Assembly (NCBI GenBank): GCA_028281495.1
Contig: JANQJU010000049.1
Coordinates: 62,001 to 126,000, forward strand
Length of the DNA stretch: 64,000 nucleotides
Source of the DNA: SAR324 cluster bacterium
GTDB lineage: Bacteria; SAR324; NAC60-12
Direction: 5' to 3'
Shown here: positions 55,781 through 64,000 of the stretch, piece by piece
Position numbering within the stretch: the stretch's first letter is position 1
Layout of the letters: each line of letters begins with the position of its first letter
The notes under the pieces: generated by a model
What the model saw: the letters and a program-made list of their open reading frames with translations, nothing else
What the model was told of the DNA's origin: nothing
Databases searched by the model: none
Made by a program: the position numbers and the translations under genes

Positions 55781-55958
55781 GGCGGTCTCCTATACTACAG
55801 TGACTTCAGGGCTTGGATCAGAATCCAAGGAGGGGGCCCACGATACAAATGCCGAAACTATGCGGGAAGTGAAGGAGGGTTGTCAAGATGGGGAAGCTCG
55901 TTCCGACAAGGGGTTGCCACACAGTAGGGAAGGAAAGGCGGAAACCAAACACTCAGCA

Positions 55959-55988
55959 TTGGGAATACAAGGCGTTTCACGGTATAAT
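55959..55988 (+). promoter_or_regulatory. Promoter of the P-loop gene (duplicate)
   Basis: TTGGGA, an 18-base spacer, and TATAAT at 55983-55988. The same elements and spacing occur at 56726, before the Rpn-type gene. Confidence 0.65.
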
Positions 55989-56045
55989 TCAACAAGTCGC
56001 TAAATATTCCCTGCTCACTCTGTCCAATCCAAGGAAAGGAACACG

Positions 56046-56618
56046 ATGTTCATTGCCAATCCCATGTATGACGTGGTCTTTAGTATGACTTACAATCTAC
56101 CGGTCGTCACTGGTGCACCTGGATCTGGGAAGACTACAATTGTCCATTATCTTCTATCAATTGAGTCCAAATTTGTATTTCTCGATATGGATTGGTTGGC
56201 GGATTCTGCGAGTCGTCTTGCTAGTAGAAATATCTATATCGACCCAACCACTTGGAGGCCTTATCAAGACGTATGGTTTGATGTCTTGAAATCATTATTC
56301 AGAAATTCACTAAAACCTGTCTTGTTTACTCCAAATAGCCCACTCGATTATCAGCATAATAACTTCCCCAAATGGGTCAAATCCGTAGATTGGCTTTTGT
56401 TGGATTGCCATACAGAAGTCCGAAAAAAAAGGTTAGCTGCAAGAGATTCCTGGACAGAAAGTAGAATAGATGAGGCTCTCTTTGATGCGGATGAATTAAG
56501 GTCGCTCATTGGACGAAGCGTGGACACAAGTGAGCTGACTATTGCTCAAACCGCTGAATCAATAGTTCAATGGTTGAATTCTTTAGATAGCTCCCTTTCC
56601 CAAAAGGAGCCTGGGTAG
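56046..56618 (+). CDS. P-loop NTPase/kinase-like protein with Rpn-derived N-terminus
   Basis: 190 aa as annotated. The first 12 residues, MFIANPMYDVVF, match the start of the Rpn-type protein at 56812 (MLIANPIYDVVF). From Met14 (56085) it is a P-loop ATPase: VVTGAPGSGKTTIVHYLL (Walker A), then FLDMDWLADSA, LKPVLFTPNSP, DWLLLDCHTEVRKKRLAARD, as in AAA_33/gluconate-kinase-like or nucleotide-kinase folds. With no N-terminal fusion it would be a 177-aa protein. The promoter, SD region and first codons are duplicates of the Rpn gene's. Function unknown; phosphotransfer to a small molecule is possible. Confidence 0.75.
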   Translation: MFIANPMYDVVFSMTYNLPVVTGAPGSGKTTIVHYLLSIESKFVFLDMDWLADSASRLASRNIYIDPTTWRPYQDVWFDVLKSLFRNSLKPVLFTPNSPLDYQHNNFPKWVKSVDWLLLDCHTEVRKKRLAARDSWTESRIDEALFDADELRSLIGRSVDTSELTIAQTAESIVQWLNSLDSSLSQKEPG

Positions 56619-56725
56619 GCCTATCGTAGCGGTACAGCACAAGTTGAACCACGACCACTTACCTGCAAAATCGTTCAAACTCGGATCCCTCCTTTTCGTC
56701 AAAATTGGCATCATCTCATTCCCTA

Positions 56726-56755
56726 TTGGGAATACCTACCATTTGGCGTTATAAT
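56726..56755 (+). promoter_or_regulatory. Promoter of the Rpn-type gene
   Basis: TTGGGA, an 18-base spacer, TATAAT at 56750-56755. It lies 57 bases before the ATG at 56812, as the copy at 55959 does for its gene (58 bases). Confidence 0.65.
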
Positions 56756-56811
56756 GAAATCATCTTGCTGTCTCCTTGCCGCATTCGCGTTTAATACAAG
56801 AAAGGAACCAG

Positions 56812-57765
56812 ATGCTCATTGCGAATCCCATTTATGACGTCGTTTTCAAATACCTCATGGAAGACAAGGAGGTGGCCATCCTACTCATCTCTGAAATTCT
56901 TGGTGAGAACGTCATCGACTTGGAGTTCAAACCCCAAGAACTCGTGGCTTCTGCCTATCGTGATCCTTATACCTTCACCATCTACCGAATGGATTTCTCC
57001 GCCAAAATTCAGCAACCCGATCAACAGTTCAAACAGGTCATCATCGAAATCCAAAAAGCCAAGCTCCACACCGATATCATGCGGTTCCGAAATTACTTGG
57101 GAATGCAATATGCCAACAAAGAAAATGTCGTCGTTGAACACCCCGGAGAAAACCCAACCAAGCATGCTTTACCTCTCCACAGTATCTATTTCCTTGGACA
57201 TCGATTGGAGCATATTGAGACGCCTATCATTCAAGTCAAACGAGCCTATTTGGATGGATCCACTGGAGAACTCATTCAGGAACGTGAGGAATTCATCGAA
57301 AGCCTTACCCATGACAGTGTCGTCATTCAGATTCCGCAGCTGCGAGCAGACATGCGAACCGATCTGGAAAAACTGCTCAGTGTCTTCAACCAGAGCTATG
57401 TTGCTACGAAGGATAAACACATCTTAGAAATCAACGATGCCCAATTCCCAGAAAAGTATCGCAAAGTGTTAAGGCGCTTGGTTCAAGCACATTCCGAACC
57501 CGAGGTTCGACAAAATATGGAGGTAGAAGACGAGTTTTTTGAAGAGTTACAAGAACAAGAGCGCAAGGTTCAGGTTGCGGAAGAAAAAGCATGGCAAGCT
57601 CAACAGCGGGCCGAACAAGAAAAGCAACGGGCCGAACAAGAAAAGCAACGGGCCGAGCGATCCGATCAAAAAGCCGAACAAGAAAAGCAACGAGCCGAAC
57701 AAGAAAAGCAACGGGCCGAGCATTTGATGGAACTGCTTAAAAAGCATGGCATCGACCCGCAATGA
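56812..57765 (+). CDS. Rpn/PD-(D/E)XK nuclease-family transposase-like protein
   Basis: A 317-aa protein starting MLIANPIYDVVFKYLMEDKE with the family opening. The nuclease core reads YRMDFSAKI...QVIIEIQKAKLHTDIMRFRNYLGMQY, giving the D...ExQK active-site triad. The ATG at 56812 has AAAGGA before it; a start at 56776 lies further from the promoter and has no SD. A C-terminal tail of six near-identical heptads (QRAEQEK) makes a coiled coil, then LMELLKKHGIDPQ. Recombination-promoting nuclease homologues (Rpn) are known in E. coli. No inverted repeats were seen. Confidence 0.9.
   Translation: MLIANPIYDVVFKYLMEDKEVAILLISEILGENVIDLEFKPQELVASAYRDPYTFTIYRMDFSAKIQQPDQQFKQVIIEIQKAKLHTDIMRFRNYLGMQYANKENVVVEHPGENPTKHALPLHSIYFLGHRLEHIETPIIQVKRAYLDGSTGELIQEREEFIESLTHDSVVIQIPQLRADMRTDLEKLLSVFNQSYVATKDKHILEINDAQFPEKYRKVLRRLVQAHSEPEVRQNMEVEDEFFEELQEQERKVQVAEEKAWQAQQRAEQEKQRAEQEKQRAERSDQKAEQEKQRAEQEKQRAEHLMELLKKHGIDPQ
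57604..57729 (+). repeat. Six 21-base repeats encoding QRAEQEK heptads
   Basis: Tandem copies of the unit CAACGGGCCGAACAAGAAAA(G), with one unit altered (RSDQK). Number of heptads should vary between strains. Confidence 0.9.
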
Positions 57766-57773
57766 ATTACCGG

Positions 57774-57793
57774 TCCCTTCAATTCAGAAGGGA
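57774..57793 (+). terminator. Hairpin after Rpn-type gene
   Basis: TCCCTTC and GAAGGGA around a six-base loop, starting nine bases after the stop. No U-run follows. Confidence 0.4.
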
Positions 57794-57828
57794 ATGATTA
57801 GAATCAAATTTAAGATAGGAGGAACACA

Positions 57829-58272
57829 ATGGAAAATTCATTTCGAAGATATATACACTTGAGTTTGGCCATATTTGCCTCACTGGCAATCATAGCATGT
57901 GGTGGATCCGGTGATAGTAGTGATTCTGACGATAGTGAAAGTAGCCCCTTGTTAAATGATAATGATACCATCCAATTGGATACTCTTTATCGAGTGAACG
58001 ATAGAATAGATGTTACGTTTACTCCAATAACTGCGGGTGAATATGAATTTGCATTGACTGGGAATGAAAGCGATTGGAGTTTCACCATCTTTGTAGAAGG
58101 TACCACTGGGCCTTTTTCCACTTGTGATTCGGATGGGGATGGAACGGATTCCTCTGCGGATGAAATCTGTGTCTTTACTTTAATAGCAGCTACCTATGTA
58201 GTTGAAATTTCAGATTTCGGTGTTGGAGAAACCGTTAACTTTAAAGTCTCGTTGGGGAGTAGCAGCGATTGA
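57829..58272 (+). CDS. Secreted lipoprotein of unknown function
   Basis: A 147-aa protein: signal with lipobox (HLSLAIFASLAIIAC), a Ser/Asp-rich linker (GGSGDSSDSDDSESS), then a beta-rich domain (LDTLYRVNDRIDVTFTPITA; GEYEFALTGNE) and a DSDGDGTDSSADE calcium-like loop. The fold resembles PPC-type bacterial pre-peptidase domains, by the G-Y-F pattern; that is weak. A likely SD (AGGAGG) precedes the ATG. Confidence 0.7.
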   Translation: MENSFRRYIHLSLAIFASLAIIACGGSGDSSDSDDSESSPLLNDNDTIQLDTLYRVNDRIDVTFTPITAGEYEFALTGNESDWSFTIFVEGTTGPFSTCDSDGDGTDSSADEICVFTLIAATYVVEISDFGVGETVNFKVSLGSSSD

Positions 58273-58283
58273 TTTTGAAGTGG

Positions 58284-58324
58284 GGGAAGCTTCCAAGTTA
58301 CCTTTAGATTCAAGGAAGCTTCCC
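58284..58324 (+). terminator. Hairpin after lipoprotein gene
   Basis: GGGAAGCTTCC (58284-58294) and GGAAGCTTCCC (58314-58324), an 11-base perfect inverted repeat with a 19-base loop, 11 bases past the stop. No U-run. Confidence 0.4.
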
Positions 58325-58517
58325 TGTTCAGTCCACCAACTCCCACCAAATGTTGTCCCTTTTCATAAGTCGCCTTTCCAATCCACGACTGCATGGGCCA
58401 CCCAACAATTGACCTATAACGCCACAACCCAGAAAGCGTATATCGAGAAGCGAGAGTTTCCTAAGCAACTGATCGCCCACTGAATAAATCTTGATGGCTA
58501 ATTAATACCTCGGAGAT
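58325..58517. other. Intergenic before IS copy 1
   Basis: 193 bases between the hairpin and the left terminal repeat of the IS. A plus-strand frame here (ending EKREFPKQLIAH) has no proper start and looks like a gene tail cut by the IS. Confidence 0.3.
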
Positions 58518-59740
58518 ATAATCTCCCCGTTCGTTGATTTTTAATCCGTCAATTTTTTTAAACCTGTCGCTCCAATCGAATGTGAAAAATGTGTTCAGGA
58601 ATTTCCAGTAGATGAAGGATTTGAGCCTGTAGAGGATTGAGGGATTCAACCACAAAGGCCGTCATTTTGAAACCCTGAGTTTGTACCAGCAAGTTGAAAC
58701 ACCTCGACTAGTTGGTGTTTTTCCAAGAGGGAATAGACCTTATTTTCCAGCTTTTCCATATCGATGAAGGATTGCTTCTGTAAAGTTTCTAACTTGGAAA
58801 TCACTGTTTGAAGCTTCTTATCCAGCGCCTGAAGTTGTTTTTGGGCATGGCCTTCGGATTGAACAATGAGCAAGCGTTCTTGCCAAGTGACTTCCTGAGA
58901 ACCTTCCTTGTAAGTCACCTTTCTCTGGACTTCAAAACCTTGTCCAATGCGTTTCTCCTGGCCATCGGTGTAAATATGGAAGAGCGGAATGGCCGAATCG
59001 ACCTCTTCCAGAACTCGCTGTTGCAGTTCCTCAGGGACTTTGCTGGTCATGGGGAGGGGACAGAGATAGTAGCCCCCTTCTTTCTGAATTTGATACCGCG
59101 TCGCTAAAGCTGACCCTTTGGAATCGGTGACAAACAAAAAATCGGACCGGTTCAAAATTTGGGAAATGTGCTTCCAAGCAGGAAGGTATTGGGGATCATC
59201 GGCTTGACTCCCGTTTAAGGTGTGAGCACACAAGGGAACTCCACTGGGAGCCAAAGTCGAAAGACCTTGTTTGAACTGGAGCAAATCCGGGCGGCGGTCT
59301 TTGCTATGACCCAATTCCAACAATCCCCCTTTGGAGTGATGGTCCGGAGCATGATGGACATTAAACGCCGTGAAATCATGACGAACGACGGGATTCTCGC
59401 CCAATTCAAAAGCCAAAACCTGATGACGACTCAGTTGAGTTTGTATCGCTTCGACACGTTCCGGGCTTTGCCCCAGGCAACTCAACAACGCGCCTAAGCG
59501 GTCATCGGTCGCATCCAAACGCGACAACTCCCACCCCGTCAGATGGCACAAAAGGGCTTGATGACTCTCGACCCAAGATTCCATGCTACAGAGTTTATGG
59601 GTCCGTAAATACAAAACGTAACATAGAAACAGTAGACTCAATTGCCCATAGCTCAAACCTTGGCGATTCCCATGAGGGGACGGAAGGCAGTGATCCACAA
59701 TCTTGTCAATCTGCATCTTCTGTAACCAGCTTACTAATTT
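58518..59740 (-). mobile_element. IS1634-type insertion sequence, copy 1 (decayed)
   Basis: The left terminal repeat at 58518-58542 (core CGTTCGTTGATTTTT) matches the right one of copy 2 at 61885-61909 with two mismatches in 25 bases. The inner right end is lost: homology stops near 59740, where the methyltransferase segment begins. Confidence 0.8.
58558..59740 (-). pseudogene. IS1634-family transposase, copy 1 (frameshifted, truncated)
   Basis: The longest frame (58646-59716) shows the family sequence: HGNRQGLSYGQLSLLFLCYV, LDATDDRLGALLSCL, first catalytic Asp region VVRHDFTAFNVHHAPDHHSK, GHSKDRRPDLLQF, and the second Asp in FLFVTDSKGSA. The 5' end (about 20 codons, including MMETRIERVDELPLLVN) is missing. 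Near 58690 homology leaves the frame after VFQL; the true C-terminus (FVVESLNPLQAQILHLLEIP) reappears in another frame and ends at 58558. The region that should hold the third catalytic residue is deleted. Not functional. Confidence 0.85.
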
Positions 59741-59758
59741 ACAAAAAAGGAGATATCA

Positions 59759-60607
59759 GTGTTTAACAAATTAGAAGAAATAAACTCACGTCCAACACCT
59801 TTTCAATTTTATACAGCAGATGAACTATGGACTGATGAACATACATCAATGAAGATGCTTGAATATCATTTGAACGAATCTATTGACCTTTCATCCCGAA
59901 GCAAAGATTTCATTGCCCGTTCTGTAAAATGGATAGTGTCTCATTTTGGAATAGATGTGAATACAAGTATTGCTGATTTTGGTTGTGGCCCAGGACTGTA
60001 TACAACTTTGCTTGCAAAGAATAATGCTGATGTTACTGGGATCGACTTTTCAAGAAGGTCTATTCAGTATGCAAGAAAGGTTGCTGATCAAAAAGAATTG
60101 GACATTAACTATTTTCAGCAAAACTATCTGGAATTTGAGACTAAAAAAAGATTTGATCTTATTACAATGATTTTTTGTGATTTTTGTGCATTGAGCCCTG
60201 CCCAAAGGAAAATACTGCTTGCCAAGTTTCACAAATTTCTGGAGCCCGGTGGAACAGTTCTGTTGGATGTTCATTCGTTAAATGTGTTCAATAACAGGAA
60301 TGAGGTTGTAACCTACGAATATAACCAACTCGATCATTTTTGGTCTCCTGAAAATTATTATGGATTCCTAAACACATTCAAATATAACGAGGAAAAAGTA
60401 ACCCTTGATAAATACACAATAATTGAAGAGAAAAGAACCCGTGTTGTCTATAACTGGCTACAATATTTCAGTCAGGATTCATTAAGGGAGGAGTTTGAAG
60501 AGAACGGATTTAAGGCTGTAGAGTTTTACTCTGATGTCGCAGGCTCAGCTTTCTCCTCAGATTCTCCTGATATGGTAATTGTTGCGAGGAAAGTGGAGAA
60601 CACATAA
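59759..60607 (+). CDS. SAM-dependent methyltransferase between two IS copies
   Basis: A 282-aa class I methyltransferase with a GTG start and AAAAGGAG upstream. SAM motifs: IADFGCGPGLYTTLL (motif I), VTGIDFSRRSIQYA, and MIFCDFCALSP. Similar proteins (beginning FNKLEEINSRP) are common in anaerobes such as clostridia and methanogens, from memory. It is clearly more A+T-rich than its neighbours and fills the gap between the decayed IS copies, so transfer with the IS is likely. The substrate is unknown. Confidence 0.9.
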   Translation: MFNKLEEINSRPTPFQFYTADELWTDEHTSMKMLEYHLNESIDLSSRSKDFIARSVKWIVSHFGIDVNTSIADFGCGPGLYTTLLAKNNADVTGIDFSRRSIQYARKVADQKELDINYFQQNYLEFETKKRFDLITMIFCDFCALSPAQRKILLAKFHKFLEPGGTVLLDVHSLNVFNNRNEVVTYEYNQLDHFWSPENYYGFLNTFKYNEEKVTLDKYTIIEEKRTRVVYNWLQYFSQDSLREEFEENGFKAVEFYSDVAGSAFSSDSPDMVIVARKVENT

Positions 60608-60608
60608 C

Positions 60609-61909
60609 ACTCCCTGTTCGTTGATTTTTAGTCCATCAATTTTTTTTAACTTAGCCCTCAAATCGAGTTGAGGCTAGTTTGTTCTGAAGAGGCATTGATG
60701 ACAAACAATCGCCACCCACACAGTTTCTGTTTTTGCCGCCACTGATCCTCATCGAGTTGAAACTCAAAACGAGGTCGATAGGTAGTGTAAGTTACTTTCT
60801 TGCTTTTGGTCGTGGGTTTTCCCCGTTTGGCGTGACGTTTCACGGTTTCTTGAATTTCAAAAAAGCGAAGTTGAAACACCTCGACCAGTTGGTGTTTTTC
60901 CAAGAGGGCATAGACCTTATTTTCCAGCTTTTCCATATCGGTGAAGGATTTCCCCTGGAGTGCTTCTAACTTGGGAATCACTGCTTGAAGCTTCTTATCG
61001 AGGGTCTGAAGTTGTTTTTTCGCATGGCCGTCCGATTGAACGACAAGCAATCGCTCTTGCCAAGTGAATTCATTGGAGCCTTCCTGGTAAGTCACGCCTC
61101 GCTGGATTTCAAAACCTTGGCCGATGCGTTTCTCCTGGCCATCGGTGTAAACATGGAAGAGCGGCATTGCCGATTCGGCCTCTTCCAAAACTCGTTTTTG
61201 GAGTTCTTCAGGGACTTTGCCTGTCAGGGGCAGGGGGCAGAGATAGCACATAAGGGAACTCCACTGGGAGCCAAAGTCGAAAGCCCCTGTTTGAACTGGA
61301 GCAAATCCGGTCGGTGGTCTTTGCTATGACCAAACTCCAACAAGCCCCCTTTGGGGTGATGATCCGGAGTATGATGGACATTAACGCTGTGAAATCATGA
61401 CGAACCACGGGGTTCTCACCCAATTCAAAGGCCAAAACCTGATGACGACTCAGTTGAGTTTGCAACTCTTCGACACGTTCCGAGCTTTGCACAAGACAAC
61501 TCAACAACGCGCCTAAGCGGTCATCGGTCGCATCCAAACGCGACAACTCCCAACCAGTCAGGTGGCACAAAAGGCCTTGATGACTCTCGACCCAAGATTC
61601 CATGCTACACAGTTTATGCGTCCGTAAATACAAAACGTAGCACAGAAACAGGAGGCTCAATTGACCATAGCTCAAACCTTGGCGATTCCCATGAGGGGCC
61701 GGAAGACAGTGATCCACAATCTGGTCTATCTGCATCTTCTGTAACCAGTTGACTAACAAAGGCAATTCATCGACTCGTTCTATGCGCGTTTCCATCATTC
61801 TCCTGAAGTCTGAGAAAATTCAGGACAATGAAGCGATGGACGACTCAAGGCAAGACAACTGAAGCTAATTCAAAAGCGAGGGGAAAAAATCAACGAACGA
61901 GGAGATAAT
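60609..61909 (-). mobile_element. IS1634-type insertion sequence, copy 2 (decayed)
   Basis: Left end at 60609 carries most of the terminal repeat (CTGTTCGTTGATTTTT) but its outermost bases are missing, right next to the methyltransferase stop. The right end (61885-61909) is complete. Same orientation as copy 1. Confidence 0.8.
60658..61798 (-). pseudogene. IS1634-family transposase, copy 2 (frameshift and internal deletion)
   Basis: The start MMETRIERVDELPLLVNWLQ is intact at 61798. A one-base deletion near 61384 (in the VVRHDFTA-NVHH region) shifts the frame. About 160 bases are missing at about 61243, so GVPLCAH joins YYLCPLPL, which removes the second catalytic Asp. The 3' part reads through VFQLRFFEIQETVKRHAKRG to a Lys-rich stretch but lacks the C-terminus present in copy 1. 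The two copies have lost different parts, so neither can act alone. Confidence 0.85.
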
Positions 61910-62156
61910 TGGTAAAAGTCCGAATGCGAGCGATATTTTTTAAATCCGGATGAGTAAGAACCCACTCGTTATCAAGCTCACTTAAGGTGTGAGGATGCTA
62001 TCAATGTAGAAGGAGCTGCCTGGATCGTGAGTGCGCAAGGATGATTTCTTGCAAATCTCTCCCTGAGCAATCGAGCAACGATTTTGCCGTTGCTCGAAGG
62101 GTTAAGCCGTTCAAACGGTAATCGATCCCTGGGTTGGTTCTTGGTAAATATCTGCT
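61910..62156. other. Intergenic beyond IS copy 2
   Basis: Non-coding; the rest of the region between the IS and the multicopper oxidase stop. It contains the hairpin at 62072. Confidence 0.4.
62072..62096 (-). terminator. Strong hairpin after multicopper oxidase gene
   Basis: CGAGCAACG and CGTTGCTCG, nine perfect pairs around a seven-base loop, about 60 bases past the oxidase stop. There is no clear U-run on the minus strand. Confidence 0.5.
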
Positions 62157-64000
62157 TTATTGATTCGGTTGCAGCAGTTCCAAAGCATTGGATTTCAGAG
62201 GGAAATACTTGGAGGGTTGGCACAATCTCAACCAATCGGGACCTCCTAGCTCGCGAAGGGTCGCCACCACATCGGGAGAAGGCATGGCAATCAGATTCGT
62301 TATTTGAGGATGATCGCATTCGTTTCCTCCAGGAGTGGGTGTACCGACTTTCCATGTACTAGAATCATTGGGGTCTGCACCTGGACAAACGGTCATCACG
62401 TTGGTCATCATCCCGCGGTCTTCATGTCCTAAAATATGGCAATGTTGCACATACTTTCCGGTGAAATTTAAAAACTTCTGACGGATTTTAACGATACCTC
62501 CCACTTTATTGGACAAGGGGACGGTGTCTTGCCAGACGTACTTTTTGTTTTTTCCATAGTCTGGTTTAACTTCTAAGTTGTCAGGGTAGTTCAGCACTTG
62601 AAACGGGTTCACATGAATGTGGAACGGATGTTGAACGAGAGAAGCCTGATCCGGGGCAACATTGACCAAATTCCAATCTATGATTGAATCCAACTGAGTG
62701 ACAAAATTGGGATCAACCGCCAGTGGCACATACTGCACGTCGTTGATGAAAAACCGAGGTGGGTCTTCTTTACTAAACGTCCTTTTGGTCATTTGGTAAG
62801 AGATAGTACGGGCGGGTTCATTCGATGGGGGTAACGTTTCGAGATACCAAGGCATTTTAGGCATTTTGATGGTGTTCAGCTCAGCCATCTCCTTCGAATC
62901 ACCTGCCACGACAATGTCAAACAGTTGGTACTCTACTGCGGGGTCACCATCTTGCTCACCCAAGGGCAACCCTTCGATGATATGGGGTGCGTGTTTACGA
63001 ACGTTTTTGGCGATCAATTCAAATCCGACTTTATAGGTCCCTGGCGTATCGTTAGCTTTCACTAAAAAGTCGGCACGGTTTCCGGGAAACAACGAAATTT
63101 CGTTTTCCTCATTGAGCAACGGCTGGAGTTGATAATTTTCTTCAGCAAATTGCACTCCATCCATCGCAATCTGCCGCACGGTCACTTTGTTACCAAAGTT
63201 AATTCGAAGGGCGCTACTCTGTTGCATCATGGCAGCTACAAGCCGCCAGCGTTGGACTTCTCCGGGTTGCATGATGATTTTCGGAGAACCTTGTCCATTG
63301 ACGACGATTTGCCGCTGTGGGTTGGTTGATCCGGGGATCATCAACGGAACTTCTTCCTGCAACTGGCTTAATACTAAAAGTCTCTCTGTCAGTTTATGAC
63401 GCTTGAATTGGTCTGCGATCTGTTTGTCAAATTTGCCTTTAATCACAAAAGTTCCCACCATTCCATTCAGTATTTGCAACGATGTCGAGCCGTGTTTGTG
63501 GGCGTGATACCAATGGGTCCCTTCCGCTTGAGTATACGGAATCGGATCCAGGGCATACTGATACTGCTTTCCCGGATTAATGATCAGAGATACATCGTCT
63601 TGCGGTGCCTGTGGAGAAATATGAAAGCCGTGGTAGTGCATATTGGTGAATTCGTTTCCATGAAAACAATTGGGATACTTGTCGGGGTCTTCTGGTTTTT
63701 CCGAAGCAGGATACTTTTCACATTCCGAATCTGATCCTTGGTTGGGCAGCCGATTGTACAATTTCAGATTGACTTTAGTGCCATTGGTAGTCCCTTGATC
63801 CGACTTTTTGATCACAAAAGTCGGACCCGGCGAATCAAAAACCCACTCGTCTGAGTTATCTGGATTGGCATCGGCCCCGCCCGACTTGGGATAACCATAG
63901 GTTCTGAGGTTCATTTTCTTGAACTGCCAGTACCCGGTGCCGGAGCCAAGATTGTTCCAGACTGGAACACAGCGTTCGACCAACTTCACCAGTAATGCGG
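62157..64000 (-). CDS. Multicopper oxidase (partial, open at right edge)
   Basis: The frame stays open to base 64000 (reading ALLVKLVERCVPVWNNL inward), so the N-terminus and any signal peptide lie outside; the internal GTG at 63989 is not the start. All four copper-ligand motifs are present: MHYHGFH, HWYHAHKHG, HPFHIHVNP and HCHILGHEDRGMM (Cys-His type-1 site with axial Met). It oxidises phenols, metals or bilirubin in the family (CotA/CueO types). No Met-rich copper insertion was noted. It ends in a 50-residue tail that carries WLRLCQPSKYFPL. Confidence 0.92.
   Translation of the reverse strand, partial: ALLVKLVERCVPVWNNLGSGTGYWQFKKMNLRTYGYPKSGGADANPDNSDEWVFDSPGPTFVIKKSDQGTTNGTKVNLKLYNRLPNQGSDSECEKYPASEKPEDPDKYPNCFHGNEFTNMHYHGFHISPQAPQDDVSLIINPGKQYQYALDPIPYTQAEGTHWYHAHKHGSTSLQILNGMVGTFVIKGKFDKQIADQFKRHKLTERLLVLSQLQEEVPLMIPGSTNPQRQIVVNGQGSPKIIMQPGEVQRWRLVAAMMQQSSALRINFGNKVTVRQIAMDGVQFAEENYQLQPLLNEENEISLFPGNRADFLVKANDTPGTYKVGFELIAKNVRKHAPHIIEGLPLGEQDGDPAVEYQLFDIVVAGDSKEMAELNTIKMPKMPWYLETLPPSNEPARTISYQMTKRTFSKEDPPRFFINDVQYVPLAVDPNFVTQLDSIIDWNLVNVAPDQASLVQHPFHIHVNPFQVLNYPDNLEVKPDYGKNKKYVWQDTVPLSNKVGGIVKIRQKFLNFTGKYVQHCHILGHEDRGMMTNVMTVCPGADPNDSSTWKVGTPTPGGNECDHPQITNLIAMPSPDVVATLRELGGPDWLRLCQPSKYFPLKSNALELLQPNQ

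Noticed and set aside
55812..55829. CTTGGAT-CAGA-ATCCAAG hairpin upstream of the CheA/CheZ-like gene
   Set aside because: Seven pairs, no partner elements or U-run; too weak to assign a role.
57604..57729. Short tandem repeats as a CRISPR-like array
   Set aside because: They encode heptads in frame at the C-terminus of the Rpn-type protein; there are no spacers.
58202..58483. 93-aa plus-strand ORF after the lipoprotein gene
   Set aside because: It starts inside the lipoprotein gene in another frame with no SD; at most its end is a cut gene tail.
58518..61909. Active composite transposon
   Set aside because: Both transposase copies carry frameshifts or deletions and the inner ends are lost, so it cannot move by itself.
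61978..62355. 125-aa minus-strand ORF
   Set aside because: It overlaps the multicopper oxidase gene in another frame and has no family likeness.

Overview
This window comes from a Gram-negative bacterium. The evidence is signal peptides, lipoboxes, an outer-membrane barrel family (DUF3570), a sigma-54-type response regulator and HAMP sensors. GC looks moderate, with good Shine-Dalgarno sites before most genes. The mix of orphan solute-binding proteins, two-component genes, a BCCT carrier and mobile debris fits a free-living, probably aquatic, proteobacterium or relative; lineage cannot be fixed from sequence alone. No rRNA, tRNA or CRISPR array was seen.

1-9.4 kb: an AraC-type regulator fragment divergent from a GH36 alpha-galactosidase; an orphan binding protein; a binding protein/histidine kinase pair; a secreted poly-aspartate protein built on a GAT/GAC microsatellite; an AtoS/ZraS-like kinase; a cold-shock protein. 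9.6-20.2 kb: an NtrC-type regulator with two FIS-like HTHs, a HAMP-PAS protein with no output domain overlapping an unknown gene, a GST-like protein, an epimerase-like protein, a serine hydrolase, a SnoaL-like protein, and an SDR divergent from a TetR regulator across two palindromes. 20-31 kb: an IS1 scrap, a RelE/XRE-type toxin-antitoxin pair, a broken carboxylesterase, a four-gene DUF4266/DUF3570/TlpA/ApbE cluster, a LivK-like binding protein, a GFA-family protein, and an SDR with an AraC regulator.

31.3-39 kb: a divergent LysR gene and a tightly coupled catabolic operon (ALDH, M19-like dipeptidase, unknown 569-aa protein, DUF3726, BCCT transporter, binding protein), probably for a betaine or related quaternary amine. 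The first four genes overlap by ATGA.

39-48.3 kb: the most novel part, a three-gene operon encoding an 827-aa unknown protein with a TPR-like region, a 499-aa TPR protein with a basic tail, and a 1751-aa protein that joins a parallel beta-helix (eight exact 49-residue repeats) to a C-terminal CHAT caspase-like protease. By analogy with other TPR/CHAT pairs it may be a proteolytic conflict or stress-response system, but this is inference.

48.3-64 kb: a small hypothetical gene, an oligoendopeptidase F/DUF3857-transglutaminase pair, a CheA-like ATPase fused to a CheZ phosphatase, a P-loop gene that has captured the promoter and first codons of a neighbouring Rpn-type nuclease gene, a lipoprotein, two decayed IS1634-type copies flanking an AT-rich methyltransferase, and a multicopper oxidase that runs off the right edge.
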